Assembly (NCBI RefSeq): GCF_018917525.1
Contig: NZ_JAHLOS010000045.1
Location: forward strand, 1 to 35,329
DNA length: 35,329 nucleotides
Direction of reading: 5' to 3'
From: Enterococcus raffinosus
GTDB taxonomy: Bacteria > Bacillota > Bacilli > Lactobacillales > Enterococcaceae
Within the stretch, counting starts at the first letter, position 1; each line of letters starts with the position of its first letter. Shown here piece after piece: positions 7,528 through 14,793 of this stretch. The position numbers and the translations under genes were made by a program. The notes under the pieces were generated by a model that made no database searches, was not told where the DNA came from, and saw only the letters and a list, made by a program, of their open reading frames with translations.

Positions 7528-8436
7528 ATGAAAAAGCGAATAGTTCTTTTGTCAGCAATGCTTTTGCTTTTTGGAAGCTTTATTGTGAGTAATTATTCCG
7601 CCAAAGATGACACACTTACGGTGGCTGGTGGAGTAACTTCAGAGTCGCAGATTTTAGGCAATATTGTAGTGGAATTGCTGAAGCACTCGACTGACCACAA
7701 TATTGTTTATCTGAATAATTTAGGTTCAGCCAATTTAATGCATGAAGCAATGTTGCGAGGCGATTTAGATATTGCACCGACTCGTTATACTGGAACAGAT
7801 CTGATTGGAACTCTTGGGTTGCCTACGGAAAAGGACCCAGATAAAGCCTTGAAAATTGTTCAACGAGAATTCGATCAACGATTTGGTTTTGACTGGTTCC
7901 CAAGTTACGGTTTTTCTAATCAATTCACGTTTATGGTAACGCAAGAAACGGCGAAGAAATATGGTTTAAAAAAAGTCAGTGATTTAAAAAAATGCGCAAG
8001 TAAAATGCGGTTAGGCTCCGACCAAACCTGGTATAAACGAGAAGGCGATGGTTATAAGGGCTACACGGAAGCCTATGATACGAAATTTCAACGAGTTTAT
8101 CCAATGCAGGTGGGCTTGCTTTATGATGCTTTAGTTGCTAATGAGTTGGATGTGATTTTAGGCTATTCGACCGATGGAAGGGTTGGTAGTTATGACCTTG
8201 TGATGCTGGAAGACGATCTGAAATTTTTCCCACCTTATACTGCGAGTGTCGTCGTTTCGGGAGAGACGTTAAAAGAATATCCAGAACTCAAACCGATCTT
8301 GTTGAAATTACAGGACACGATTGATACCGAAACGATGCAGCGGCTGAATTACGAATCAGATAATGAATTGTTAGAGCCGAAGATTATCGCACGTCGCTTT
8401 TTGGAGAAGCATAACTTTTTTGAGGAGGGGAGCTAA
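7528..8436 (+). CDS. OpuCC-like substrate-binding protein, no lipobox
   Basis: 302 residues of the OpuAC family: 'VAGGVTSESQILGNIVVELL', 'LNNLGSANLMHEAML', 'YTGTDLIGTLG' and a late 'LGYSTDGR' are the usual blocks of glycine-betaine/carnitine/choline-type binding proteins. The N-terminus is a hydrophobic segment (residues ~4-20) preceded by MKKR, but it contains no cysteine, so the lipoprotein anchor normal for a Gram-positive binding protein is missing. It must be held by an uncleaved N-terminal anchor or be released. The ligand is not predictable from what I can see. It overlaps the next gene by one base (TAATG). Confidence 0.85.
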   Translation: MKKRIVLLSAMLLLFGSFIVSNYSAKDDTLTVAGGVTSESQILGNIVVELLKHSTDHNIVYLNNLGSANLMHEAMLRGDLDIAPTRYTGTDLIGTLGLPTEKDPDKALKIVQREFDQRFGFDWFPSYGFSNQFTFMVTQETAKKYGLKKVSDLKKCASKMRLGSDQTWYKREGDGYKGYTEAYDTKFQRVYPMQVGLLYDALVANELDVILGYSTDGRVGSYDLVMLEDDLKFFPPYTASVVVSGETLKEYPELKPILLKLQDTIDTETMQRLNYESDNELLEPKIIARRFLEKHNFFEEGS

Positions 8437-9053
8437 TGTTTGACAATTTGTTGACCTATTTAAGTGAAAATTCTTCATACCTAATCACACAATTCGGTGT
8501 TCACGTTTATATCTCAGTGATCGGTGTTGTGTTGACCTTCTTGATTGGGTTTCCTTTAGGAATTTTATTGTCTGAACGGCCAAAAATTTCAGATATCGTA
8601 ATCGGAATTATCAATGTGATCCAAACAATTCCTTCAATTGCGATGCTGACTATGTTATTGATCTTGATGGGGTTGGGACAAAATACGGTAGTGGCAACAG
8701 TTGTCTTGTATTCACTATTACCAATCGTGAAAAATACTTATGTTGGATTGGTTAATGTCGATCCAATGTATATCGATAGTGCCAAAGGGATCGGGATGAA
8801 TCGCTATCAAATCTTGTATATGATCAAAATTCCCTTGGCCATGCCAGTGATTTTGGCCGGTGTGCGCAATGCGTTGGTAATCTCAGTCGGAATCACTACG
8901 ATCGGCTCATTTGTCGGCGCAGGCGGCGTTGGCGATGTGATCTTGCGTGGTATCGCGATTACGGATGGCGGACCAATTATTATTGTCGGTGCTGTTTTAT
9001 GTGCTTTTATCGCTATAATGATGGATTGGCTGTTTGATTGGATGATGAAATAA
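8436..9053 (+). CDS. OpuCD-like ABC transporter permease
   Basis: 205 residues, five to six membrane segments, EAA-loop 'YIDSAKGIGMNRYQILYMIKIPLA'. Its ATG shares a base with the stop codon of the binding-protein gene, so translational coupling is likely; GAGGAGGGG precedes it. It is the partner of the permease at 6903 and the last gene of the operon, followed by a long stem-loop. Confidence 0.88.
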   Translation: MFDNLLTYLSENSSYLITQFGVHVYISVIGVVLTFLIGFPLGILLSERPKISDIVIGIINVIQTIPSIAMLTMLLILMGLGQNTVVATVVLYSLLPIVKNTYVGLVNVDPMYIDSAKGIGMNRYQILYMIKIPLAMPVILAGVRNALVISVGITTIGSFVGAGGVGDVILRGIAITDGGPIIIVGAVLCAFIAIMMDWLFDWMMK

Positions 9054-9057
9054 AAGA

Positions 9058-9100
9058 AGAAGCTGACCTAAAAATCTTTTAGACTTTTGGGTCAGCTTCT
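9058..9100 (+). terminator. Terminator-type stem-loop after the ABC operon
   Basis: AGAAGCTGACCTAAAA (9058-9073) pairs with TTTTGGGTCAGCTTCT (9085-9100) with one G-U pair. The T run is inside the stem rather than after it. From 9101 to 9264 I see no gene or clear element. Confidence 0.65.
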
Positions 9101-9264
9101 ATTCACGAATAAACGGCGACGCATAAGTAGCGACCGCGGAAATAAGCCGGAAATTCACAAAAATTTGGAAAGCTTCGAGTAGGTACCATTTAACATCAAT
9201 TCCTACGTCACTGTGTTTCTTGGCAATTTTCGGCATTTCCTTCTAATTTCTTGATGCTGAACAC

Positions 9265-9984
9265 TTATGAGTCAGCCTTTTCTTTGCTTATGCTTAACTT
9301 TCGAACGACTTCCTCGATGAACATCAATAGAATTGTCCGCGTCTTTTCATGAGATTTCAGTTGTTCGTCTTGGTGTGACTTGGTTAAAAAGATAATCTCG
9401 CTGGCATCTAAAGATAAATTTGTATTCATTTCTTCCATCACCAGTAAGGATTTTGCATGGTGCTTTTTGGCTTCCTCAAATAAGGGATCAAAGCTGGCGA
9501 ATTTTCCAGCGACTGAAAAGATCAGCAGTAGAGAATTTTCTGTCAATAAATCTGGAATTAATGAAGGCTGACTGACGCGAATGACATTTTTGTTTAAGGT
9601 GAAATTGAGCTTGTATTCAAAGTATTCCATACAGAAATTTGTTGGACCGTAGCCAAAAAGTAAGATTTTTTCTGATTGTTGGATGAGATCGACTAGATAG
9701 TCGACTGACGATTCATCGAAGTTCTCCATGAAATTTTGAATGCGAGCAAACTCGCTATTCAATTTCTTCTGTTTGATTAACTCTTTGCCGGTCAGAAAAC
9801 GAAAATATTCTTTATAGCCGGAAAAGCCCATTTTTTTCACCAGCTTGGAAATCTTCGAAGGGGAAACATTCGTCAATTTCGCCGCCTCAGTAATCGTCAA
9901 ATTTGGCTGATGCTGACTTTCTTCTATCAGTTGGTTATGGATTTTTATTTCTAGATCGTTTAAACGATCCAATTGAATTTTCAT
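9265..9984 (-). CDS. MurR/RpiR-family transcriptional regulator (HTH + SIS)
   Basis: 239 residues from the ATG at 9984, which has AAAGGAG well spaced; the 43 extra codons up to 10113 run through the promoter. The N-terminal ~75 residues form the HTH_6 domain (TITEAAKLTNVSPSKISKLV is its helix-turn-helix). Residues ~105-235 are an SIS domain with 'ILLFGYGPTNFCMEYFEYKL', which binds phosphosugars in this family. It is divergent from the FAD-oxidase gene, so it likely controls that operon and itself in response to a phosphorylated intermediate, perhaps the product of the FGGY kinase. Whether it activates or represses cannot be told. Confidence 0.85.
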   Translation of the reverse strand: MKIQLDRLNDLEIKIHNQLIEESQHQPNLTITEAAKLTNVSPSKISKLVKKMGFSGYKEYFRFLTGKELIKQKKLNSEFARIQNFMENFDESSVDYLVDLIQQSEKILLFGYGPTNFCMEYFEYKLNFTLNKNVIRVSQPSLIPDLLTENSLLLIFSVAGKFASFDPLFEEAKKHHAKSLLVMEEMNTNLSLDASEIIFLTKSHQDEQLKSHEKTRTILLMFIEEVVRKLSISKEKADS

Positions 9985-10019
9985 ACTGATTGGCTCCTTT
10001 GTCTCTATGTCTTGACAAT

Positions 10020-10049
10020 AGAATAGCATAATCAAATTGAATAAAGCAA
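10020..10049 (-). promoter_or_regulatory. Probable promoter of the rpiR-type gene
   Basis: On the minus strand TTGCTT (10049-10044), an 18-base spacer and TATTCT (10025-10020) lie 36 bases upstream of the start codon. The large palindrome at 10055-10074 is just upstream of the -35. Confidence 0.5.
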
Positions 10050-10054
10050 CTATA

Positions 10055-10074
10055 ATATGGAAAATTTTCCATAT
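10055..10074. promoter_or_regulatory. 20-bp perfect palindrome, candidate RpiR operator
   Basis: ATATGGAAAATTTTCCATAT is a perfect inverted repeat in the divergent region between the RpiR-type regulator and the FAD-oxidase gene. The GGAAA/TTTCC half sites resemble the AT-rich dyads bound by RpiR-family proteins. The position is 5 bases upstream of the regulator -35 and ~70 bases upstream of the FAD-oxidase -10. The binding role is inferred. Confidence 0.55.
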
Positions 10075-10142
10075 ATACCTAAAAAAACAAATAAATATAG
10101 AAAATCTAATCAAATTTTAATGTAAAAAGGTTTTTCGCCCTT

Positions 10143-10170
10143 TATACTGAACTCAGGAAAAGCGCTTTCT
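10143..10170 (+). promoter_or_regulatory. -10 box of the FAD-oxidase operon and downstream cre-like site
   Basis: TATACT (10143-10148) is a good -10; no good -35 is seen at 17-18 bases, suggesting dependence on an activator. At 10157-10170 the palindromic core AAAGCGCTTT lies in GAAAAGCGCTTTCT, 11 of 14 matches to the cre consensus, at about +3 to +16, a roadblock position. The start codon follows at 10197 with GGAGTT. Confidence 0.5.
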
Positions 10171-10196
10171 AAAAAAGGATGAATGGAGTTAATTGA

Positions 10197-11684
10197 ATGA
10201 ATTCTGAAACATTGGTGAAAGAAGCAATCATTAAAGACATAAAAAATATTGTTTCTGACAAACAAGTTGTCACAGATCACGAGACTTTGTACGATGCTGC
10301 CTCTGACCGCTATCGTAAGTATATGAAAGCGAAAGGTGTTTTAGATAATCCGCTGCCGACTGCAGTCGTTTATCCAAACAATGTCGAAGAAGTTAAAGAT
10401 TTATTGATGTATTGTAACGAGAACGATATCAATGTGATTCCGCGAAGTGGACAAACTGCGACTGAAGGCGGTTTAGAAAACTGGAAGGACTTGGCGTTAG
10501 TAATCGACGGTTCTCACATGAATAAGATCCTGAAGATTGATCCTTATAACATGCAAGCGACTGTTCAAGCAGGTGTGCCGTTGCAGGCGTTGGAAGATGA
10601 GCTGAGAAAAATCGGCTATACGACAGGTCATTCACCGCAATCAAAACCAATCGCACAATATGGCGGGTTAGTCGCAACACGTTCAATCGGACAGTTTTCA
10701 ACTTTGTACGGTGGGATTGAAGATATGGTCGTGGGGCTTGAATGTGTCTTCCCGAATGGTCACGTTTCTCGCATAAAAAATATTTCTCGTCGTGCAGGCG
10801 GTCCAGACATTCGGCACATCGTGATTGGGAATGAAGGAACGCTTTGCTACATCACAGAAGTTACGGTGAAAATCTTTAAATATTATCCAGATAATAATAA
10901 ATTTTATGGTTATCTAGTAAACGATGTAGAAGATGGTGTAAAAGTGCTTCGTGAAGTAATGGTCAATGGCTATCGTCCATCGGTTGCTCGGACCTATTCA
11001 CCAGAAGATGCGCGTCAGCATTTCTATCATTTCTATGAAGGGAAATGCGTCCTGATTTTTATGGCAGAAGGACCTGCAGGGATTGTCGAGGCGACTGGTA
11101 AAGGAATCGAAGAAGCGGTAGAAAAATTCAAAGACGGCATCGTCAAGCAGGTAGATTCTCAATTGATCGAAAACTGGTTTAATCAATTAAATTGGACACA
11201 ACAAACGATTGACGATGAGATCCAAGGCATGATCGACAACGACAAGCACGACGGCTACACCACCGAAGTTTCCGCAGATTGGGAAACAATTACGAAAATC
11301 TACAACAACGTTATTGATAGAATTCGCAACGAATTTCCGCGTGCGAATGATTTAACTATGTTGGGCGGACACTCTTCTCATAGTTATTTGAACGGAACGA
11401 ATATGTACTTTGTTTACAACTACGAGATTAACTGTGAACCAGAGGATGAAATGAAGATCTACCATCATCCGATTCAAGCGATCATCGTGGAAGAAACGTT
11501 GAAACTAGGCGGTTCAATGTGTCACCATCACGGGATAGGGAAATATCGAAATGAATGGACAAAAGAAGAACATCAATCGGCATACTATATGCTAGAAACC
11601 TTGAAGGAAGCATTCGATCCAAAAGGTGTCATGAGCTTCGGAAATATCTATCCAGTTCAAGAAGGTTATAAGTATCAAAAATAA
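10197..11684 (+). CDS. FAD-linked oxidase, alkyl-DHAP-synthase-like (YgcU-like)
   Basis: 495 residues of the VAO/PCMH flavoprotein family. The N-terminal FAD-binding domain shows 'VIPRSGQTATEGG' (PP loop, ~residues 80-92), 'VIDGSHMNKIL', 'AQYGGLVATRSIGQ' and 'IVIGNEGTLCYITE'. The C-terminal part has 'GGSMCHHHGIGKYR' (~residues 440-453), the His-triplet motif characteristic of alkyldihydroxyacetonephosphate synthase and its bacterial relatives, including E. coli YgcU. Other members are D-lactate and D-2-hydroxyglutarate dehydrogenases. With EtfBA encoded downstream it probably passes electrons from a hydroxy substrate to ETF. No membrane segment. The substrate is unknown; a 2-hydroxy acid or a glycerol/ether-type compound are both possible. 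Confidence 0.88.
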   Translation: MNSETLVKEAIIKDIKNIVSDKQVVTDHETLYDAASDRYRKYMKAKGVLDNPLPTAVVYPNNVEEVKDLLMYCNENDINVIPRSGQTATEGGLENWKDLALVIDGSHMNKILKIDPYNMQATVQAGVPLQALEDELRKIGYTTGHSPQSKPIAQYGGLVATRSIGQFSTLYGGIEDMVVGLECVFPNGHVSRIKNISRRAGGPDIRHIVIGNEGTLCYITEVTVKIFKYYPDNNKFYGYLVNDVEDGVKVLREVMVNGYRPSVARTYSPEDARQHFYHFYEGKCVLIFMAEGPAGIVEATGKGIEEAVEKFKDGIVKQVDSQLIENWFNQLNWTQQTIDDEIQGMIDNDKHDGYTTEVSADWETITKIYNNVIDRIRNEFPRANDLTMLGGHSSHSYLNGTNMYFVYNYEINCEPEDEMKIYHHPIQAIIVEETLKLGGSMCHHHGIGKYRNEWTKEEHQSAYYMLETLKEAFDPKGVMSFGNIYPVQEGYKYQK

Positions 11685-11692
11685 GTAAGTGA

Positions 11693-11726
11693 TTCATTCA
11701 AGGGCGACCATTCGCCCTTGAATGAA
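11693..11726 (+). other. Long perfect hairpin after the FAD-oxidase gene
   Basis: TTCATTCAAGGGCGA (11693-11707) pairs over 15 bp with TCGCCCTTGAATGAA (11712-11726), loop CCAT. It is followed by purines, not a T run, so it is not a classical terminator on this strand. It begins 8 bases after the stop and ends just before the first tandem repeat. It may stabilise or process the upstream mRNA segment. Confidence 0.6.
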
Positions 11727-11733
11727 AGGAAAA

Positions 11734-12203
11734 GGATGACTGTTCTACTTTTAGCAATGTTTAAAGCACAAAGCACGCTAAAAAATGCATTAAGCCAACC
11801 GAAATAATTGGAGGGTTTAGCAGAATGATATACGGCGTGAGAAAGAGACTAATTTTTCGGAAAAAATGAAACCATTAAAATGAACGAGGATGTCAGTTCT
11901 ACTTTTGCAGTATATGCAGCCCAAAGAGTGCTAAAAATCTATGTTAAGCCAAACGAAACAGTCGAATAATTTAGCAGAATGATATACGGCGTGAAAAACA
12001 GACTTATTTTTCTGCAGGAAAAATAAATCCATTAAAATGAACGAGGATGTCAGTTCTGCTTTTGCAGTATATGCAGCCCAAAGAGTGCTAAAAATCTATG
12101 TTAAGCCAAACGAAACAATCGAATAGTTTAGCAGAATGATATACGGCGTGAAAATCAGACTTATTTTTCTGGAGGAAAAATAAACCCATTAAAATGAACA
12201 AGG
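11734..12203 (+). repeat. Three tandem ~157-bp intergenic repeats between the FAD-oxidase gene and etfB
   Basis: Units: 11736-11889 (154 bp), 11890-12046 (157 bp), 12047-12203 (157 bp). Units 2 and 3 differ at about seven positions; unit 1 is clearly diverged but shares long blocks, e.g. TTTAGCAGAATGATATACGG, CATTAAAATGAACGAGG and TTAAGCCAA. Each unit can form a stem between (T)GCTAAA and TTTAGC(A) enclosing ~45 bases. The conserved GCC inside the loop could pair with GGC just downstream, a pseudoknot-like layout. Each unit ends in an AACRAGG box, which in the last copy becomes part of the etfB ribosome binding site. No open frame of useful length runs through the repeats. Function unknown; a structured regulatory RNA or duplicated leader is possible. 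Confidence 0.85.
11736..11807 (+). CDS. Possible 23-residue small ORF in the first tandem repeat
   Basis: ATG with a GAAAGGAAAAGG ribosome binding site directly upstream opens a 23-codon frame beginning MTVLLLAMFK and ending at TAA 11805-11807. The equivalent ATG in repeats 2 and 3 (11890 and 12047) opens a 14-codon frame beginning MSVLLLQYM, but there the GAGG box touches the ATG, so translation is doubtful. If real it would be a hydrophobic leader-type peptide. It may equally be chance inside a non-coding repeat. Confidence 0.25.
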   Translation: MTVLLLAMFKAQSTLKNALSQPK

Positions 12204-12212
12204 AGAGGTTGG

Positions 12213-13001
12213 ATGAAAATCATTTGTTTAGTCAAATTTGTCCCGGATACGGAGAAGTTTGAATACGATTATGAAACGGATAAAATCAATCGTGAGACTT
12301 CTCGGATGATTCTAAATCCAGATGATAAAAATGCACTGGCTTGGGCCATGAAGCAGAAAAAGCAAGATCCCTCCAGTTATATTGAAGTCGTTTCGATGGG
12401 GCCATTGAAAATGGAAGAGGAGATGAAGGACTTTGTCCGGCTAGGTGCTGACAGAGCCGTTCTGATCAGTGATCGGCGGTTTGCCGGGAGCGATTCGCTG
12501 GCGACCAGCCGGATCATTTCTAGTTATTTGGCTTCAAAGGAGTACGATGTATTGCTCACCGGCACACATACCTTAGATGGCGGAACCGGACATATTGGCT
12601 CGCAAATCGCGGAAACGTTGGGATTGAACCAATTTTCCAATATCATCGCTATCAAAGAAGTGAATCAAGAATTTTCGATCGTAGAGGCCTTGCAGGAGGA
12701 AAAAACCTATCGATTGAAAATTCAAAATCCCAGTGTGTTGAGTGTGATGCATCAAATGAATTTGCGTTTAGGGTTTGTACGTTATGAAAATATCGGGAGA
12801 AATGTGGATCACCAATTTGCATTGGTAGACAATGAAGTCTTGCAGCTGTCGGCAGAGCAGATTGGCGGCAAGGGCTCGCCAACGAAGGTCAGAAAAAATA
12901 TCGTCGTAAAACGCGAGCAGGTGGAACATAAGATAGTGAAGGTCGACGACGAAGGTATCGATGAAGTGGTTTGTTTTCTAAAAGAAAAGGGGTACTTATA
13001 A
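12213..13001 (+). CDS. etfB: Electron transfer flavoprotein subunit beta (YgcR-like)
   Basis: 262 residues, usual EtfB length. Starts MKIICLVKFVPDT as in the family. 'RMILNPDDKNAL' and 'LLTGTHTLDGGTGHIGSQIAE' (~residues 112-132, AMP/FAD-binding loop) are the expected blocks, the latter a variant of the canonical DGDTAQVG. It forms a heterodimer with EtfA and accepts electrons from the FAD oxidase; whether it carries a second FAD and confurcates electrons to NAD, as in LctBCD complexes, cannot be decided by eye. Ribosome binding site AAGGAGAGG. Its stop overlaps the etfA start by one base. Confidence 0.9.
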   Translation: MKIICLVKFVPDTEKFEYDYETDKINRETSRMILNPDDKNALAWAMKQKKQDPSSYIEVVSMGPLKMEEEMKDFVRLGADRAVLISDRRFAGSDSLATSRIISSYLASKEYDVLLTGTHTLDGGTGHIGSQIAETLGLNQFSNIIAIKEVNQEFSIVEALQEEKTYRLKIQNPSVLSVMHQMNLRLGFVRYENIGRNVDHQFALVDNEVLQLSAEQIGGKGSPTKVRKNIVVKREQVEHKIVKVDDEGIDEVVCFLKEKGYL

Positions 13002-13927
13002 TGTTTAAAGGACTCATTTTGATCGATAACGAAAATATAAATTACTCATTGGACTTGATTGATGTGGTGAGACGTTTGGCCGGCAATGAAGAAGCGTTTA
13101 TTTATGGTTTAGGAATCAATTTGTCTGAAAAAGTGAAGGGACTTGATGCGGTGATTAGCGTTGAGGCACCAGCTATCCAAATGAGGGATAGTCGCGTATT
13201 GACGGATATTATCCAGCAAGTTCATGAAGAATTTCAATTTGACAGCATCATTATTTTAGTAACGGATTTTGGCCGAATGGTGGCACCACGTTTGGCGATG
13301 CGGCTTGAAGTAGGATTAGTGGCTGATATTACCGATATCGATGTCGACAAACGTGGGAAGAAATTGATTCGACCAGCTTTTTCAGGCAATATCATGGCAA
13401 GTATTGTCTGTGAATCATCACCGATCATGGCTAGTGTCCATCCGAATGTTTTCCATGCGGAGGACTTGAGTACAGAACCAGAGATTATCAAATTTATACC
13501 GGCGGAATTGAAAGCGTCAACAATTGAGGTGCTTGAAATTACTGAAAGCGAGCAGACAGTGGCTGATATTCGCGAGGCCGATGTGATTGTTTCGGCGGGT
13601 GGCGGATTTAACCAGCCAATTGATCAATTGCAGGATTTAGCGGAGGAATTGACCGGTGTTATCGCAGTATCGAAGCAGCTCGTGGATCGAAAAAAAGCGC
13701 CGCGAGAAATTCAAGTCGGGCAATCCGGTAAGACTGTTAGTCCTGATCTCTATATCGCTTTAGGGATTTATGGATCAACGCAGCATATTGAGGGTTTAAA
13801 AAATGTGAAAGAGATTATTTCGGTGAATACGGATCTTGGTGCACCGATGAATTATTTAGCCAGCCTCGTCGTACATGGCGATGCGGCAGAATTTGCAAGG
13901 AAACTAAGTACCAAACTTAAGGAATAA
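13001..13927 (+). CDS. etfA: Electron transfer flavoprotein subunit alpha (YgcQ-like)
   Basis: 308 residues from the ATG at 13001, which shares a base with the etfB stop and has AAAAGGGG upstream; the frame opening at 12971 lies inside etfB. The N-terminal half is the alpha/beta ETF domain. The C-terminal FAD domain shows 'QVGQSGKTVSPDLYIALGI' (~residues 242-260) and 'SVNTDLGAPMNYLASLVVHGD', variants of the usual GQTGK/INKDPEAPIF blocks. Partner of EtfB in shuttling electrons from the FAD oxidase. Confidence 0.9.
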   Translation: MFKGLILIDNENINYSLDLIDVVRRLAGNEEAFIYGLGINLSEKVKGLDAVISVEAPAIQMRDSRVLTDIIQQVHEEFQFDSIIILVTDFGRMVAPRLAMRLEVGLVADITDIDVDKRGKKLIRPAFSGNIMASIVCESSPIMASVHPNVFHAEDLSTEPEIIKFIPAELKASTIEVLEITESEQTVADIREADVIVSAGGGFNQPIDQLQDLAEELTGVIAVSKQLVDRKKAPREIQVGQSGKTVSPDLYIALGIYGSTQHIEGLKNVKEIISVNTDLGAPMNYLASLVVHGDAAEFARKLSTKLKE

Positions 13928-13975
13928 CCCCAAATGGGTGAAAAAACAAAAATAAATGGAAAAGAAGGTAAAAGA

Positions 13976-14752
13976 ATGGAAATCAAAGACTTTAAGATGG
14001 ACATGTTTCATATCAAAGGAAAAAATGCGATCGTAACCGGAGGTAACACTGGACTAGGCCAAGCATTCTCATTGGCATTGGCAGAAGCAGGCGCAAATAT
14101 CTTTATGCCATCGATCATGCCGGATGATCCAGAATTCAATGCGGTCTTAGCTGAACGCGGCGCGAAAACGGCATATATGGAAGCGGATATTACGAAAGAT
14201 GGCGTGTGCCAAGAAGTCGTTGAAAAATGTGTAGCTGAATTTGGTTCGGTGGATATTTTAGTAAACTGTGCCGGCATTTGTCCGTGTGATGACGTGGTGA
14301 GCTATGGTCGTGACAAATGGGACCCAACCATTAATATCAATTTAACAGCCGCTTTTGACATGAGTCATGAAGCAGCCAAAGTAATGATTCCACAAAAGAG
14401 TGGAAAAATTATCAATATCTGTTCTATGTTCTCTTTCTTAGGTGGACAGTGGGCACCAGCTTATGCAGCATCTAAACACGGTTTGGCTGGTTTGACGAAA
14501 GCTTACTGTGATGAATTAGCACAATACAATATTCAAGTAAATGGTATCGCACCAGGGTACTTCAAGACACATGCGGCAAAAGCATCGATCGAAGACCCAG
14601 AACGCAGTAAATGGATCGTGGATCACACACCAGAAGGTCGGTGGGGAGATGTGGCAGACTTGATGGGTGCAACAGCATTCTTAGCATCGGAAGCGTCACA
14701 TTTTGTTAACGGACATATCTTGGCCGTTGATGGCGGATTCTTAGTACGATAG
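13976..14752 (+). CDS. SDR-family oxidoreductase with intact active site (YgcW-like paralogue 2)
   Basis: 258 residues from the ATG at 13976 (AAGAAGG site); the frame from 13934 has a weaker start. NAD(P) motif TGGNTGLG, NCAG, active-site Ser in NICSMFS and Y163xxxK167. It is the close paralogue of the SDR at 4927, same length and with long identical blocks, but with catalytic Tyr present. It probably oxidises or reduces a hydroxyl/keto group of the cluster's substrate with NAD(P). It sits 48 bases after etfA and 41 bases before the kinase in the same operon. E. coli YgcW is annotated as a deoxygluconate-dehydrogenase-like protein of unproven substrate. Confidence 0.88.
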   Translation: MEIKDFKMDMFHIKGKNAIVTGGNTGLGQAFSLALAEAGANIFMPSIMPDDPEFNAVLAERGAKTAYMEADITKDGVCQEVVEKCVAEFGSVDILVNCAGICPCDDVVSYGRDKWDPTININLTAAFDMSHEAAKVMIPQKSGKIINICSMFSFLGGQWAPAYAASKHGLAGLTKAYCDELAQYNIQVNGIAPGYFKTHAAKASIEDPERSKWIVDHTPEGRWGDVADLMGATAFLASEASHFVNGHILAVDGGFLVR

Positions 14753-14793
14753 TTTATCTATACAATAGAAGAAAAAAATCAAAAGGAGAGACT

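Noticed and set aside
9985-10113. N-terminal extension of the RpiR-type regulator
   Set aside because: It would run through the promoter and the palindrome; the ATG at 9984 has AAAGGAG.
11734-12203. Tandem repeats as a CRISPR array
   Set aside because: Units are ~157 bp, contiguous and similar over their whole length, with no short repeat/unique spacer alternation and no cas genes.
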